Assembly: GCA_964581115.1 (NCBI GenBank)
Contig: CAZOMY010000003.1
Coordinates: forward strand, 67,520-131,519
Direction of reading: 5' to 3'
DNA length: 64,000 nucleotides
Source: 2-02-FULL-55-14 sp964581115
Lineage (GTDB): Bacteria; Bacteroidota; Ignavibacteria; UBA10030
This document shows, piece by piece, positions 34,701-41,582 of this stretch; within the stretch, counting starts at the first letter, position 1, and every line of letters begins with the position of its first letter. The position numbers and the translations under genes are program-made. The notes under the pieces are model-generated. The model was not told the origin of the DNA and made no database searches. It saw only the letters and a program-made list of their open reading frames with translations.

Positions 34701-35540
34701 GAATCTGCTTCGATCGCCCCGGTGCGCGACGCCCGCGGCACGACGACCCACTATATCGCCGTCAAGGCCGACATCACGCAACGGCGGCGGGCCGAGGAAG
34801 AGGTGCGACGGCTCAACACCGAGCTGGAACGGCGCGTCGTAGAGAGGACGGCCCAGTTGGAGTCGGCCAATCGCGAGTTGGAGGCGTTTAGTTACTCGGT
34901 ATCGCACGACCTGCGGGCGCCGCTGCGGCATGTGGCGAGCTACGTCGAAATGCTCCGCGACCACATCAATGGTACGCTCGACCCGACGAGCCGACGCTAT
35001 GTCGAGGCGATCACCGGCTCAGCCAAGCGCATGGGGGCCTTGATCGATGATCTGCTGGCCTTCTCGCGACTGGGACGAACGGAGGTGCGGCGGCATGAGG
35101 TGAATGTCGAAGAGATGGTGCGCGATTTATGGAGCGAACTAGAACCCGACCGCGCCGGCCGCCGCGTGTCGCTGAAGTGTGGAACCCTGCCCGTAGTGCA
35201 AGCCGATCGCACGCTCCTCAAGCAGGTCTTTATGAACCTCCTGTCGAATGCGATCAAGTTCACCCGCTACCGTGATGAAGCACGCATCGAGGTCGATTCT
35301 GAGCCCGCTCCCGACGGTTCCGGCCGGACGGCGTTTCACGTGCGCGACAACGGGGCCGGGTTCGATATGGCCTATGCCGACAAGTTGTTCGGCGTCTTCC
35401 AACGGCTCCACACCGTGGATGAGTTCGAAGGGACAGGGATCGGATTGGCGAATGTCCGACGGATCGTTCACCGCCACGGCGGGACGACCTGGGCCGTGGG
35501 TAGCCCGGATGGCGGAGCGACCTTCTCCTTCACGATCTAA
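31749..35540 (+). CDS. Multi-PAS membrane sensor histidine kinase
   Basis: A 1263-residue sensor. Order: N-terminal membrane helix (about 20-42), short periplasmic domain (about 43-170), second helix (about 172-195), HAMP (about 196-250), PAS1 (255-370), PAS2 (375-495), GAF (500-645), PAS3 (650-765), PAS4 (775-895), PAS5 (900-1020), a coiled segment, HisKA with phospho-acceptor His1053 in SHDLRAPLRH, then HATPase with FMNLLSNAIKF, VRDNGAGFDM and GTGIGLANVRR. The C-terminal kinase resembles phytochrome-type kinases, whose usual partner is a one-domain Rcp1-like receiver, exactly what follows at 35590. Several stimuli, including redox or small ligands, could be integrated; which ones is unknown. 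Confidence 0.93.
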   Translation: MTDPATSRLGPRTVGPFTVRAKIVTLFSLLVTVVAFFVGAYVPTVIEKEILGSALRRGRQTTAMAGRIFIETLPRDGVVSAAGTLARVPFDSTVVYAGVFDANGTPLAWQGPVTETSASLQASIEERLTRHDRLLRTVERLVVHDHHVGTLVVGYDISSDLAEMRSAVTTFHFGSAVLLLLGIAVAFVSSRWLTRPLTELVRTMSSIASGRLDARADATSNDEFGALGAAFNSMVDHWTTASMQLRRSEERFRTLVENLSEGVTIVDSAETFLYSNHAADEIFGEEERGLVGCRLSDYLDEDQLSVLQRQISERRSGRHSVYELTIRRRDGQRRTIEITASPRASTAGVYDGTHGIFRDITDRKLAEARLGESEDRLRLALEASQMGTWSWDFESNRMAWSEQLERIFGLAPRSFSGDPEDYLRMIPGEEQRRARRTMYDALYGWTKDLHTITHRIVRPDGSMRWVEVRGTLYRLENGHPRRMAGTMADITYRRMTEGALEAIVRGTATTTGREFLQDLVRELSRALGVRLAFVARVDAGPAPMLRTLAVADQGAVAPPFECELHGSPCEHVYGRKATFFASGLRDLYPENRMIREINGESYFGVPLMSSANEPLGVLSVIGMHPIEDSDILSTIMTVFGARAAAELERMRVEEHVHLLAHAMMSISESVTIEDMAGTLIYANEAFEETYGYSRSEAIGHPRSNLMSIGEPPGDGSTATSSWRGEQLHRRKSGSVFPAFLSTSVIPGDDGSPQARVTIATDLTLAKQAEERLRSTSETLRTVFEVSPLAILIVRDDRTVEFWNRAAEQMFGWPADAVVGRPVPCVPASSVQEMERTMDAVFAGRSFTNVEGQLVRKDGRMIDVAISSTGLPDANGHIGRMMSIITDISERRRAETELRKLSVAVDQSQVSIVITDPTGAIEYVNPFFTQNSGYAREEVLGQNPRILKSGETPPDIYRELWQTLVSGHEWRGELCNRRKNGELYWESASIAPVRDARGTTTHYIAVKADITQRRRAEEEVRRLNTELERRVVERTAQLESANRELEAFSYSVSHDLRAPLRHVASYVEMLRDHINGTLDPTSRRYVEAITGSAKRMGALIDDLLAFSRLGRTEVRRHEVNVEEMVRDLWSELEPDRAGRRVSLKCGTLPVVQADRTLLKQVFMNLLSNAIKFTRYRDEARIEVDSEPAPDGSGRTAFHVRDNGAGFDMAYADKLFGVFQRLHTVDEFEGTGIGLANVRRIVHRHGGTTWAVGSPDGGATFSFTI

Positions 35541-35589
35541 ACGGGACAGTCTCCCGGAATCTTCGTATACTCCGAATAGGGAGCCCACC

Positions 35590-36045
35590 ATGAATCCAAA
35601 CCGCCGCATCCTCCTGGCGGAGGACGACCCTCAGGACCGCGAGTTGACGCTGAAGGCGCTTAGCGATGCGGGCATGGGACTGCGCGTCGACGTCGCCACC
35701 GATGGCGCCGACGTGCTCGACTATCTCCATTGTCGGGGACGGTTCGCCGGGCGACCACATACGATCCCGGCCCTGCTGATCCTGGACCTCAAGATGCCCA
35801 AAGTGGACGGACTGGAGGTCATTCGGCAGATCCGCAAGGATGAGGCGCTGGGAACGATGCCCATCGTCGTCCTGTCTTCGTCGCGGGAGGAGCGGGATCT
35901 GATCGCCTGCTATCGAGGCGGAGTCAATGCCTACGTCGTCAAGTCGATGGAATTCACCGATCATTTGCGTCATGTTCGGCTCCTTGGAGAGTTCTGGGGT
36001 GCCGTCAACGAGCCGCCGCCGGAATCGGCGCGCGGAGCATCTTGA
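35590..36045 (+). CDS. Single-domain response regulator, Rcp1-like
   Basis: A 151-residue stand-alone receiver with acidic pocket EDD (11-13), phospho-acceptor Asp66 in LLILDLKMPK and the conserved Lys in AYVVKSMEF. The insertion after helix 2 (LHCRGRFAGRPHTIP) is characteristic of the Rcp1 group that takes phosphate from phytochrome-like kinases. It lacks an output domain, so it would pass phosphate on or act by protein contact. The start ATG at 35590 lies 49 bp after the five-PAS kinase stop, its likely partner. The next gene starts within or just after its stop codon. Confidence 0.93.
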   Translation: MNPNRRILLAEDDPQDRELTLKALSDAGMGLRVDVATDGADVLDYLHCRGRFAGRPHTIPALLILDLKMPKVDGLEVIRQIRKDEALGTMPIVVLSSSREERDLIACYRGGVNAYVVKSMEFTDHLRHVRLLGEFWGAVNEPPPESARGAS

Positions 36046-36065
36046 CCGGCACTTCTACGACCACC

Positions 36066-37523
36066 ATGGATGCGCCGCTCCAGATCCTCTCACTCGAGGA
36101 CGACGCCACCGACTTTGATCTGATCTGCCACACCCTCCGGAAGGAGGGGCTCACGTTCGACATTGTGCGCGTGCAGACCGAGCGTGAGCTGCTCGCTGCA
36201 CTCGACAGCCGTCGCTTTGACATCGTTCTTTCTGATTACTCTCTTCCGTCCTACAACGGCATAGCGGCTCTGCATGCCATCCGCGGCCGCGCCCCCGACC
36301 TGCCATTTATCTTTGTCTCCGGAGCCCTTGGCGAGGAGGTAGCCATTAGCTCCCTCCGAACGGGTGCGACGGACTACGTTCTCAAAGACAAGCTCAGCCG
36401 TTTGGGACCTGCCGTTCGGCGGGCCATTGAGGAGACCCGGCATCGATTGGCGGGACGTCAGGCCCAAGAGGCACTGGAGGAGAGCGAGGACCGGTATCGT
36501 CGTCTCGTGGAGCACTCGGCCGACCTCGTGGCGGAGCTGGATGCCTCCGGAGTGGTGCAGTACGCCAGCCCCAACTTCCTCCTTCAGCTCGGGGTCGATC
36601 CCTCCTCCCTCGTCGGCGCTCCGATCAGTAAGGGCTTTCATCCCGACGATCAAGCGGCGCTTCGCAAGCAGCTTGAGGAAGCAAGGCCGCGGGGGGAGTT
36701 CCGTTATCGCGATGCTTCAAGCAATTGGCACTGGCTCGAGGTCTCCGGACAGCGCTTTCACAACAGGATGGGTGTGGAACGCGTGGTCCTGGTTGCGCGG
36801 GATGTCACGCAGCGCAAGGAAGACGAGCGTGAATTGGCCGCCCAGCGACGACAATTACAGCTGTTCACCGAGCGCTTGGAGCGGGAACGCGAGGCCGAGC
36901 GGATGCGCATTTCGCGCGAGATCCACGATGAACTGGGACAGATGCTGACGGTCTTGAAGTTTGACCTCAGCTGGCTTAAGTTGAACTACGCTCAGGGGGG
37001 GAAGGCGGTCGGCGAGCGACTGGACCAAGTCCTCGAATCGCTCCAGGAATCGCTCGGCTCGGTCAAACGGATCGCCCGTGAGTTGCGACCGCCGCAATTG
37101 GATGCGTTGGGGTTGGGAGGCGCCCTGCAGTACGACGTCGCTCAATTCACCAAAAAGCTCGGTATCAGGGCCATCGTCACGATCGACCCGCCGGAGATCG
37201 CGATGGAGCGCGACCTGGCGCTTGCGCTGTACCGGGTGTTTCAAGAAGCGCTGACGAACATTGCACGGCACGCACATGCCCGCTTCGTGGAAGTGGACCT
37301 TCGAAAAGTCGAAGGTGCCATTCAACTGAGAGTGCGCGATGACGGCCGCGGGATCAATACGGCCGAGTTGCAGGGAACAGCGTCGCTCGGTCTTGTCGGG
37401 ATGCGCGAACGGGTCCGGCCATGGAACGGCCGGATCACGATCACCGGCCGAAAGAACCATGGCACCACGGTCCTCGTCGAGATCCCTGTGGATGCCGCAC
37501 AGCAAGGAGCGTCACCGTCATGA
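36066..37523 (+). CDS. Receiver-PAS-histidine kinase (NarX/DesK-type catalytic core)
   Basis: 485 residues: an N-terminal receiver (3-118, phospho-acceptor Asp57 in IVLSDYSLP), a PAS domain (about 135-250), a HisKA_3 dimerisation helix with His287 in SREIHDELGQM, and an HATPase ending GLVGMRERV, the family usually paired with LuxR-type regulators. There is no membrane helix, so it is cytoplasmic and would be driven by phosphate arriving at its receiver, possibly from the upstream Rcp1-like protein. I place the start at the ATG at 36066; a TTG at 36042 overlapping the previous stop is possible. It is ATGA-coupled to the LuxR-type regulator. Confidence 0.92.
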   Translation: MDAPLQILSLEDDATDFDLICHTLRKEGLTFDIVRVQTERELLAALDSRRFDIVLSDYSLPSYNGIAALHAIRGRAPDLPFIFVSGALGEEVAISSLRTGATDYVLKDKLSRLGPAVRRAIEETRHRLAGRQAQEALEESEDRYRRLVEHSADLVAELDASGVVQYASPNFLLQLGVDPSSLVGAPISKGFHPDDQAALRKQLEEARPRGEFRYRDASSNWHWLEVSGQRFHNRMGVERVVLVARDVTQRKEDERELAAQRRQLQLFTERLEREREAERMRISREIHDELGQMLTVLKFDLSWLKLNYAQGGKAVGERLDQVLESLQESLGSVKRIARELRPPQLDALGLGGALQYDVAQFTKKLGIRAIVTIDPPEIAMERDLALALYRVFQEALTNIARHAHARFVEVDLRKVEGAIQLRVRDDGRGINTAELQGTASLGLVGMRERVRPWNGRITITGRKNHGTTVLVEIPVDAAQQGASPS

Positions 37524-38152
37524 TCAAGGTCCTCATTGCCGATGACCATCCCGTCGTCCGGCGCGGGTTGAAAAACATCCTTAAGGAAGCGAGCGATATC
37601 GAGGTCGCCGGAGAGGCTGGGGACGGCCTGGAGGTACTCGAAAAAGTGCGCGGAGAGGAGTACGACGTTCTCATTCTCGACCTTACCATGCCGAAGCTCG
37701 ACGGCCTTGAAACGATCGGACGGTTGAAATCGGAGCAACCCGACCTCGGCATCCTGGTCCTGAGCATGAATCCAGAGGAGGTGTTCGGCATGCGGGCCTT
37801 GCGGCTGGGTGCATCGGGCTATCTGTCGAAGGACAGCGCTCCTGAGCAGCTCATCACGGCCATTCGTCGCATTGCGGCGGGCAAGGTCTACGTCTCCGAA
37901 GGGCTGGCTGAATCCTTGGCGCTGAATGTGAGCAAGGGCTCGCCCAAGATGCCGCACGAGACCTTGTCGGACCGTGAGTATCAGATCATGCTGATGCTGG
38001 CGCGGGGACGGTCGTTGAAGGAGATCGCCGCAGAGCTCTCCCTGAGCGTCAAAACGGTGAGCACGCACCGTACGCATATCCTCGAAAAGCTCAACATGGA
38101 GAACAACGCGCAGATCGTGACCTACGCGCTCCACAATAAACTGCTTTCGTAG
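37520..38152 (+). CDS. NarL/FixJ-family response regulator (LuxR-type HTH)
   Basis: A 210-residue transcription factor: receiver with Asp54 in LILDLTMPKL and a LuxR/GerE DNA-binding domain (about 145-208) with LSDREYQIMLMLARG, the turn KEIAAELSLS and recognition helix VKTVSTHRTHILEKL. It overlaps the kinase gene by 4 bp and is surely its partner. Eleven bases after its stop begins an array of inverted repeats similar to the box bound by RcsB, which is in the same family, so I infer that this protein binds those sites and controls the chemosensory cluster and the upstream kinase. The receiver and DNA-binding domain are complete. Confidence 0.95.
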   Translation: MIKVLIADDHPVVRRGLKNILKEASDIEVAGEAGDGLEVLEKVRGEEYDVLILDLTMPKLDGLETIGRLKSEQPDLGILVLSMNPEEVFGMRALRLGASGYLSKDSAPEQLITAIRRIAAGKVYVSEGLAESLALNVSKGSPKMPHETLSDREYQIMLMLARGRSLKEIAAELSLSVKTVSTHRTHILEKLNMENNAQIVTYALHNKLLS

Positions 38153-38162
38153 CCCGCCTTTA

Positions 38163-38196
38163 TCAGAATCTTCCTACCGGGATAGGACTTTTCCTA
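38163..38196 (+). promoter_or_regulatory. Operator pair 1 (RcsB-box-like)
   Basis: TCAGAATCTTCCTA (38163-38176) and TAGGACTTTTCCTA (38183-38196), starts 20 bp apart. The second is embedded in a nearly perfect 26-bp dyad, 38177-38202 (arms CCGGGATAGGA and TCCTATCCCGG). Begins 11 bp after the LuxR-type regulator gene. Confidence 0.65.
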
Positions 38197-38235
38197 TCCC
38201 GGTCTGATGTACAGTCCTCCGCAACGTCGCCCGCA

Positions 38236-38269
38236 TCAGAACTTTCCTACCCGCATCAGAGATTTCTGA
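38236..38269 (+). promoter_or_regulatory. Operator pair 2 (RcsB-box-like)
   Basis: TCAGAACTTTCCTA (38236-38249) and TCAGAGATTTCTGA (38256-38269), starts 20 bp apart and exactly 73 bp after pair 1. The second copy is a dyad made of two TCAGA-type halves. The 39 bp to pair 3 are unlike those after pair 1. Confidence 0.65.
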
Positions 38270-38308
38270 TAACGCATCCCCTGGTCACTCCCTTTTCGAC
38301 CAAGGACA

Positions 38309-38342
38309 TCAGAAGATTCCTATGCGCATAGGAATCTTCCTA
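38309..38342 (+). promoter_or_regulatory. Operator pair 3 (RcsB-box-like)
   Basis: TCAGAAGATTCCTA (38309-38322) and TAGGAATCTTCCTA (38329-38342), starts 20 bp apart and exactly 73 bp after pair 2. The second copy is the best match in the window, identical at 12 of 14 positions to the enterobacterial RcsAB-box consensus TAAGAATATTCCTA. Confidence 0.7.
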
Positions 38343-38477
38343 TGCGACCGCGTCCCGGACCCGTCAGGGCTACCACCCGCATGGCCGAATCTCCTCCATT
38401 CTCGCCACGTCGGCCGGTGAACGTTCAACCGATCTATACCCAAAGATGTCATCCTCCGGAGGCCACGTTGGGTGGCC

Positions 38478-38511
38478 TGGGAACACTCCTATCAGGATAG
38501 GAAATCTCTGA
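38478..38511 (+). promoter_or_regulatory. Operator pair 4 (RcsB-box-like, promoter-proximal)
   Basis: TGGGAACACTCCTA (38478-38491, two mismatches) and TAGGAAATCTCTGA (38498-38511), again 20 bp apart. TCGACA follows 3 bp later (38514-38519), the same distance at which the -35 element follows the second copy before the kinase gene, but I see no matching -10. Confidence 0.55.
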
Positions 38512-38643
38512 TGTCGACAGCGATCCGGCCGGCGCTCCCGGACCTCACAAATGCTGACACCACCTCATCCGAAGAGTGTCCGTGTCTCGGATTCATCTCA
38601 CGCCACAATCGTCCCGTCTCTGATACTGTCGAGATGGGGGCTC

Positions 38644-38652
38644 TGCTAAATT
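38644..38652 (+). promoter_or_regulatory. Possible extended -10 promoter for the chemosensory cluster
   Basis: TGCTAAATT: a TGn extension followed by TAAATT (38647-38652), with no convincing -35. It would give a leader of about 68 nt before the MCP start. Weak evidence. Confidence 0.25.
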
Positions 38653-38726
38653 GGGTCCGTTGATTCGTGGAGACGGACAACAAAATGATCGATTGAATCC
38701 GAGCGCTCGTACCCCTGAGACACCAC

Positions 38727-40457
38727 ATGCGACCTCTGAGCAACCTGCGGACCTGGTTTTTGGATCTGAAGATCCGGACAAAACTCGGCATCGCCACGCT
38801 TGGCGCCATCTCGATCAGCGTCGGGGTGGGCGTGACCGGTCTGGTGACCATTGAATGGATGGCCACGAATGTCACAACGAATTACAGGCATGAGATCGAA
38901 CATCGCGATGTGTTGAAAGAATTGTCCGAACGCTTCCGCCTCCACCATGTCAATGTGCTCACCTCGATCCTTCTGAGACAAGGCGGTACCGCGGACGCGA
39001 CCCGATCTCAAGAGGAGTTGTTGGAAGCACTGCGCAGGGTCAAAGGAGTCATGTCGCATGAAGACGAACGCGCGATCTTTGCCCGGGTCGAGCAACAGAT
39101 GACCGCGTATCTGGGGGCGATGCACGATCTCCGCTCGGCGGTCGAGCTTCGTCAAACCGCCTCCCTTCCCGCGATCCTGAACGGCCCCATGGCGACCAGC
39201 GTCGGAGCGATCCAGTCCGACCTGGACCGACTGACGGAGATCTCAAACCGCGATGGCGCTACGTTCATCACTGAGGCGGCCGTCGTCACCGATCGTGCGC
39301 GATCGATCACGATCGGCCTCGTGCTCTTTATGATCGTCTCCGGTGCGATGGCCGGTGTCTGGATCGTGCGGTCGATCGCCGGGCCGGTCGGGCAGATCGT
39401 CGGGAGCATCCAGACGGCCGATCTCCACACGCGGTTCGACGCCGACCGAAAAGATGAGATCGGCGACCTGATGCGTTCATTCAACTCTTTCACCGACACG
39501 GTCAAGGATACGCTGTTACGTGTGGGCGAGGCCTCGGCAGCGGTGGCCAGCGCCGCCGCGGAGATCTCGGCGAGCACGGAGCAGATGGCCGCTGGAGCTC
39601 AGGAGCAGAGCGCGCAGGTCATCGAGGTGAGCGCCGCGGTTGAGGAGATGAGCAAGACGATCCTGGAAAACTCGCGCAATGCCACGGTCACCGCTGAGAC
39701 CGCCCGCGAAGCACAGCACGCCGCGTTGGACGGAGGCCGGGTGGTCGGACAAGGTGTGGACGGAATGCGGCGGATCGTGGAGGTCGTGAGAACGTCGGCC
39801 GAGACCGTGAGGTCGTTGGGTCAGTCGAGCGCCCAGATCGGCAGGATCGTGGCGGTCATCGACGACATCGCCGACCAGACCAACCTGCTGGCGCTGAATG
39901 CCGCCATCGAGGCCGCGCGTGCCGGAGAGCAGGGCCGCGGCTTCGCGGTCGTCGCGGACGAGGTGCGCCGGCTCGCCGAGCGAACGACGACGGCCACGAA
40001 GGAGATCGCGGAGATGATCCGCCGCATCCAGAGTGACACGACGAGCGCTGTCTCGACGATCGAGCGCGGCGTCCGCGACGTCGACAACAGCATGACGATG
40101 GCCGATGCGGCGGGCACTTCGCTTCGGGAGATCGAGACGATCTCACGACGGGTCTCCGACATGGTCCTTCAGATCTCGTCGGCCAGCGAACAGCAGGCGC
40201 GGACGAGCGAACAGATCGCCAAGAGTGTTGATGGGATCAGCAGCGTCACACAAGAAACGGCCACGGGACTGCAACAGGTGGCCCGAACGGCCGAAGATCT
40301 CAACCGCCTGACCGAGAACCTGGAATCGTTGATGACCCGATTCCGGCTTACGGCGTCGATGAGGCCGGAACCGCCGCGCGAATCGATCGGCGACCTGGCG
40401 GTCCGCGCCAACGGCCACGTCGTCCCCCGGACGACCTCACGCGTCACCCCGTCTTAA
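38727..40457 (+). CDS. Methyl-accepting chemotaxis protein
   Basis: A 576-residue chemoreceptor. Membrane helix 1 (about 19-42) and helix 2 (about 192-214) flank a four-helix-bundle-like periplasmic sensor of about 150 residues; HAMP follows (about 215-268), then a long cytoplasmic coiled coil with the invariant tip DQTNLLALNAAIEAARAGEQ near residue 384, which binds CheA and CheW. There is no C-terminal NWETF-like pentapeptide, so CheR would dock elsewhere. The ligand is unknown. It is the first gene after the 574-bp operator region, with cheW 13 bp downstream, and shares a nearly identical signalling tip with the MCP at 41583. Confidence 0.95.
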   Translation: MRPLSNLRTWFLDLKIRTKLGIATLGAISISVGVGVTGLVTIEWMATNVTTNYRHEIEHRDVLKELSERFRLHHVNVLTSILLRQGGTADATRSQEELLEALRRVKGVMSHEDERAIFARVEQQMTAYLGAMHDLRSAVELRQTASLPAILNGPMATSVGAIQSDLDRLTEISNRDGATFITEAAVVTDRARSITIGLVLFMIVSGAMAGVWIVRSIAGPVGQIVGSIQTADLHTRFDADRKDEIGDLMRSFNSFTDTVKDTLLRVGEASAAVASAAAEISASTEQMAAGAQEQSAQVIEVSAAVEEMSKTILENSRNATVTAETAREAQHAALDGGRVVGQGVDGMRRIVEVVRTSAETVRSLGQSSAQIGRIVAVIDDIADQTNLLALNAAIEAARAGEQGRGFAVVADEVRRLAERTTTATKEIAEMIRRIQSDTTSAVSTIERGVRDVDNSMTMADAAGTSLREIETISRRVSDMVLQISSASEQQARTSEQIAKSVDGISSVTQETATGLQQVARTAEDLNRLTENLESLMTRFRLTASMRPEPPRESIGDLAVRANGHVVPRTTSRVTPS

Positions 40458-40470
40458 CAGAGGAGCAGCC

Positions 40471-40962
40471 ATGTCCACCGTAACGCAACCAGCCGCCCAC
40501 GCCACTTCCGCCGAGGAACTGCTGCAACTCGTCAGTTTCCACATCGGGTCGGAAGAATTCGGACTCGACATCCTGCGGGTGCAGGAGATCAACCGCATGG
40601 TCGAGATCACCCGGGTGCCGAATGCACCGCCGTTCGTGAGCGGGGTGATCAACCTGCGCGGCCGTGTCATTCCCATCGTCGACCTGCGGGAGCGGTTCGG
40701 GCTCAGCAAGAAGGAGAACGACAAGAACACCCGTATCATCGTCGTTGAACTCAAGGGGCGCGTCGTCGGATTCGTCGTCGACAGCGTGCAGGAGGTTCTC
40801 CGCATTCCGAAACGCATCACCGAGCCGCCGCCGCCGATGGTCGCCGGTATCGGGTCCGAATACATCACCGCCGTCGGCAAGCTCGAAGACCGCCTGCTGA
40901 TCCTGATCGACCTCGAGCGGATCCTGACGTCCACGGAGCAAGCACAACTCACCGCGGCCTGA
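40471..40962 (+). CDS. cheW: Chemotaxis coupling protein CheW
   Basis: The adaptor that joins receptors to CheA in the signalling array. The 163 residues form one CheW domain: LVSFHIGSEEFGLDILRVQEI at the start, VPNAPPFVSGVINLRGRVIPIVDLRERFG in the middle (the IxLRGxIxPVxDL signature), and the closing GKLEDRLLILIDLERIL. A good ribosome-binding sequence AGGAG lies 8 bp before the ATG. It follows the first MCP by 13 bp and precedes the small secreted protein, so it is part of the same transcript. Only one cheW is in the cluster. Confidence 0.97.
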   Translation: MSTVTQPAAHATSAEELLQLVSFHIGSEEFGLDILRVQEINRMVEITRVPNAPPFVSGVINLRGRVIPIVDLRERFGLSKKENDKNTRIIVVELKGRVVGFVVDSVQEVLRIPKRITEPPPPMVAGIGSEYITAVGKLEDRLLILIDLERILTSTEQAQLTAA

Positions 40963-40999
40963 CCAGCCGCCGCGTCCATCGGTCATGAAGGAGATGAAA

Positions 41000-41551
41000 A
41001 TGAAAACGATCGCTCGCACTCTCTGCCTGGGGGCGTTCTTGCTGATCTCGGCTGGAATGACCGTTGAAGTGTCCGGTCAGGCCAAAGCCGCCTTCGGCCA
41101 GCAGCTCTTCCTGCTGAAATCGCTCAAGCCGGGCGTCAAGACGGTCGGCGTCATGGGGGCGGCCCTTACCGATGCCGACGTCCAGTCGCTGACGCGGGCC
41201 GGCATGGGGATCGGTCTGACGGTGGTCGTGGCCCGGCCGGGGAATGCCCGCGACGTGGCGGTGCTTTACAAGAAGCTGATCAGCGAGAGCAAGGCCGAAA
41301 TGCTGCTCGTCACGGCGGGCGGGGGACCATGGTTCGAAGAGGCGAGCGTGGAGTATCTGCGTGAGAACGCCGTCCTCGACCGGGTCGGGCTGTGCGTTCC
41401 CACCAAGGATCAACTGACGGGCGGCGCCCTCTGCTGCATCCAAAGCGAGGGCGGCAAGCTCGTCGTCCACGTCAATCAGAAAGTGGCGAACGTCGTCGGC
41501 GCGGCCGTGCCGTCGGAACAGAGCGGTTCGATCGCCTACGTAGTCCAGTAG
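41000..41551 (+). CDS. Secreted protein of unknown function in the chemosensory operon
   Basis: A 183-residue exported protein. Three in-frame ATGs occur; AAGGAG at 40988-40993 sits 6 bp before the third, so 41000 is the start, giving a clean signal peptide ending near VSG-QAKA. The mature part has alternating strands and helices (TVGVMGAAL, LTVVVARPGNARDVAVLYKKL, AEMLLVTAGGG) reminiscent of YfiR (DUF4154) or the ABC_sub_bind periplasmic group, both only as distant likeness. Lying between cheW and the second MCP, it may bring a periplasmic signal to that receptor, as YfiR does for its membrane partner; this is inference. Confidence 0.6.
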   Translation: MKTIARTLCLGAFLLISAGMTVEVSGQAKAAFGQQLFLLKSLKPGVKTVGVMGAALTDADVQSLTRAGMGIGLTVVVARPGNARDVAVLYKKLISESKAEMLLVTAGGGPWFEEASVEYLRENAVLDRVGLCVPTKDQLTGGALCCIQSEGGKLVVHVNQKVANVVGAAVPSEQSGSIAYVVQ

Positions 41552-41582
41552 CCCAATCACGGTGCGGCACAAGGAGCGATCC

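Larger units (their letters stand above)
38153..38726 (+). other. 574-bp regulatory intergenic region
   Basis: No gene that I can support. It holds four pairs of 14-bp palindromes (listed separately), a hairpin at 38460-38478 (AGGCCAC/GTGGCCT, 5-base loop, no T run), and a candidate extended -10 promoter close to the MCP gene. A 63-codon frame at 38472-38663 has no signal, motif or start context and runs across the operator pair, so it is not called. Confidence 0.7.

Noticed and set aside
38163..38342. Regularly spaced repeats considered as a CRISPR array
   Set aside because: The conserved units are 14-bp palindromes in 20-bp pairs with a 73-bp period; CRISPR repeats are longer and nearly identical, and no cas genes are near.
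38163..38381. Tandem duplication of a 73-bp unit
   Set aside because: Only the palindromes match between units; the remaining 39 bp of each unit are unrelated, so recent duplication does not explain them.
38460..38478. Hairpin as terminator of the LuxR-type regulator gene
   Set aside because: It lies over 300 bp after the stop, has no T run, and overlaps the operator pair 4 region.
38472..38663. 63-codon open frame in the regulatory region
   Set aside because: No ribosome-binding sequence, signal or motif; it runs through an operator pair and codon use is unlike neighbouring genes.
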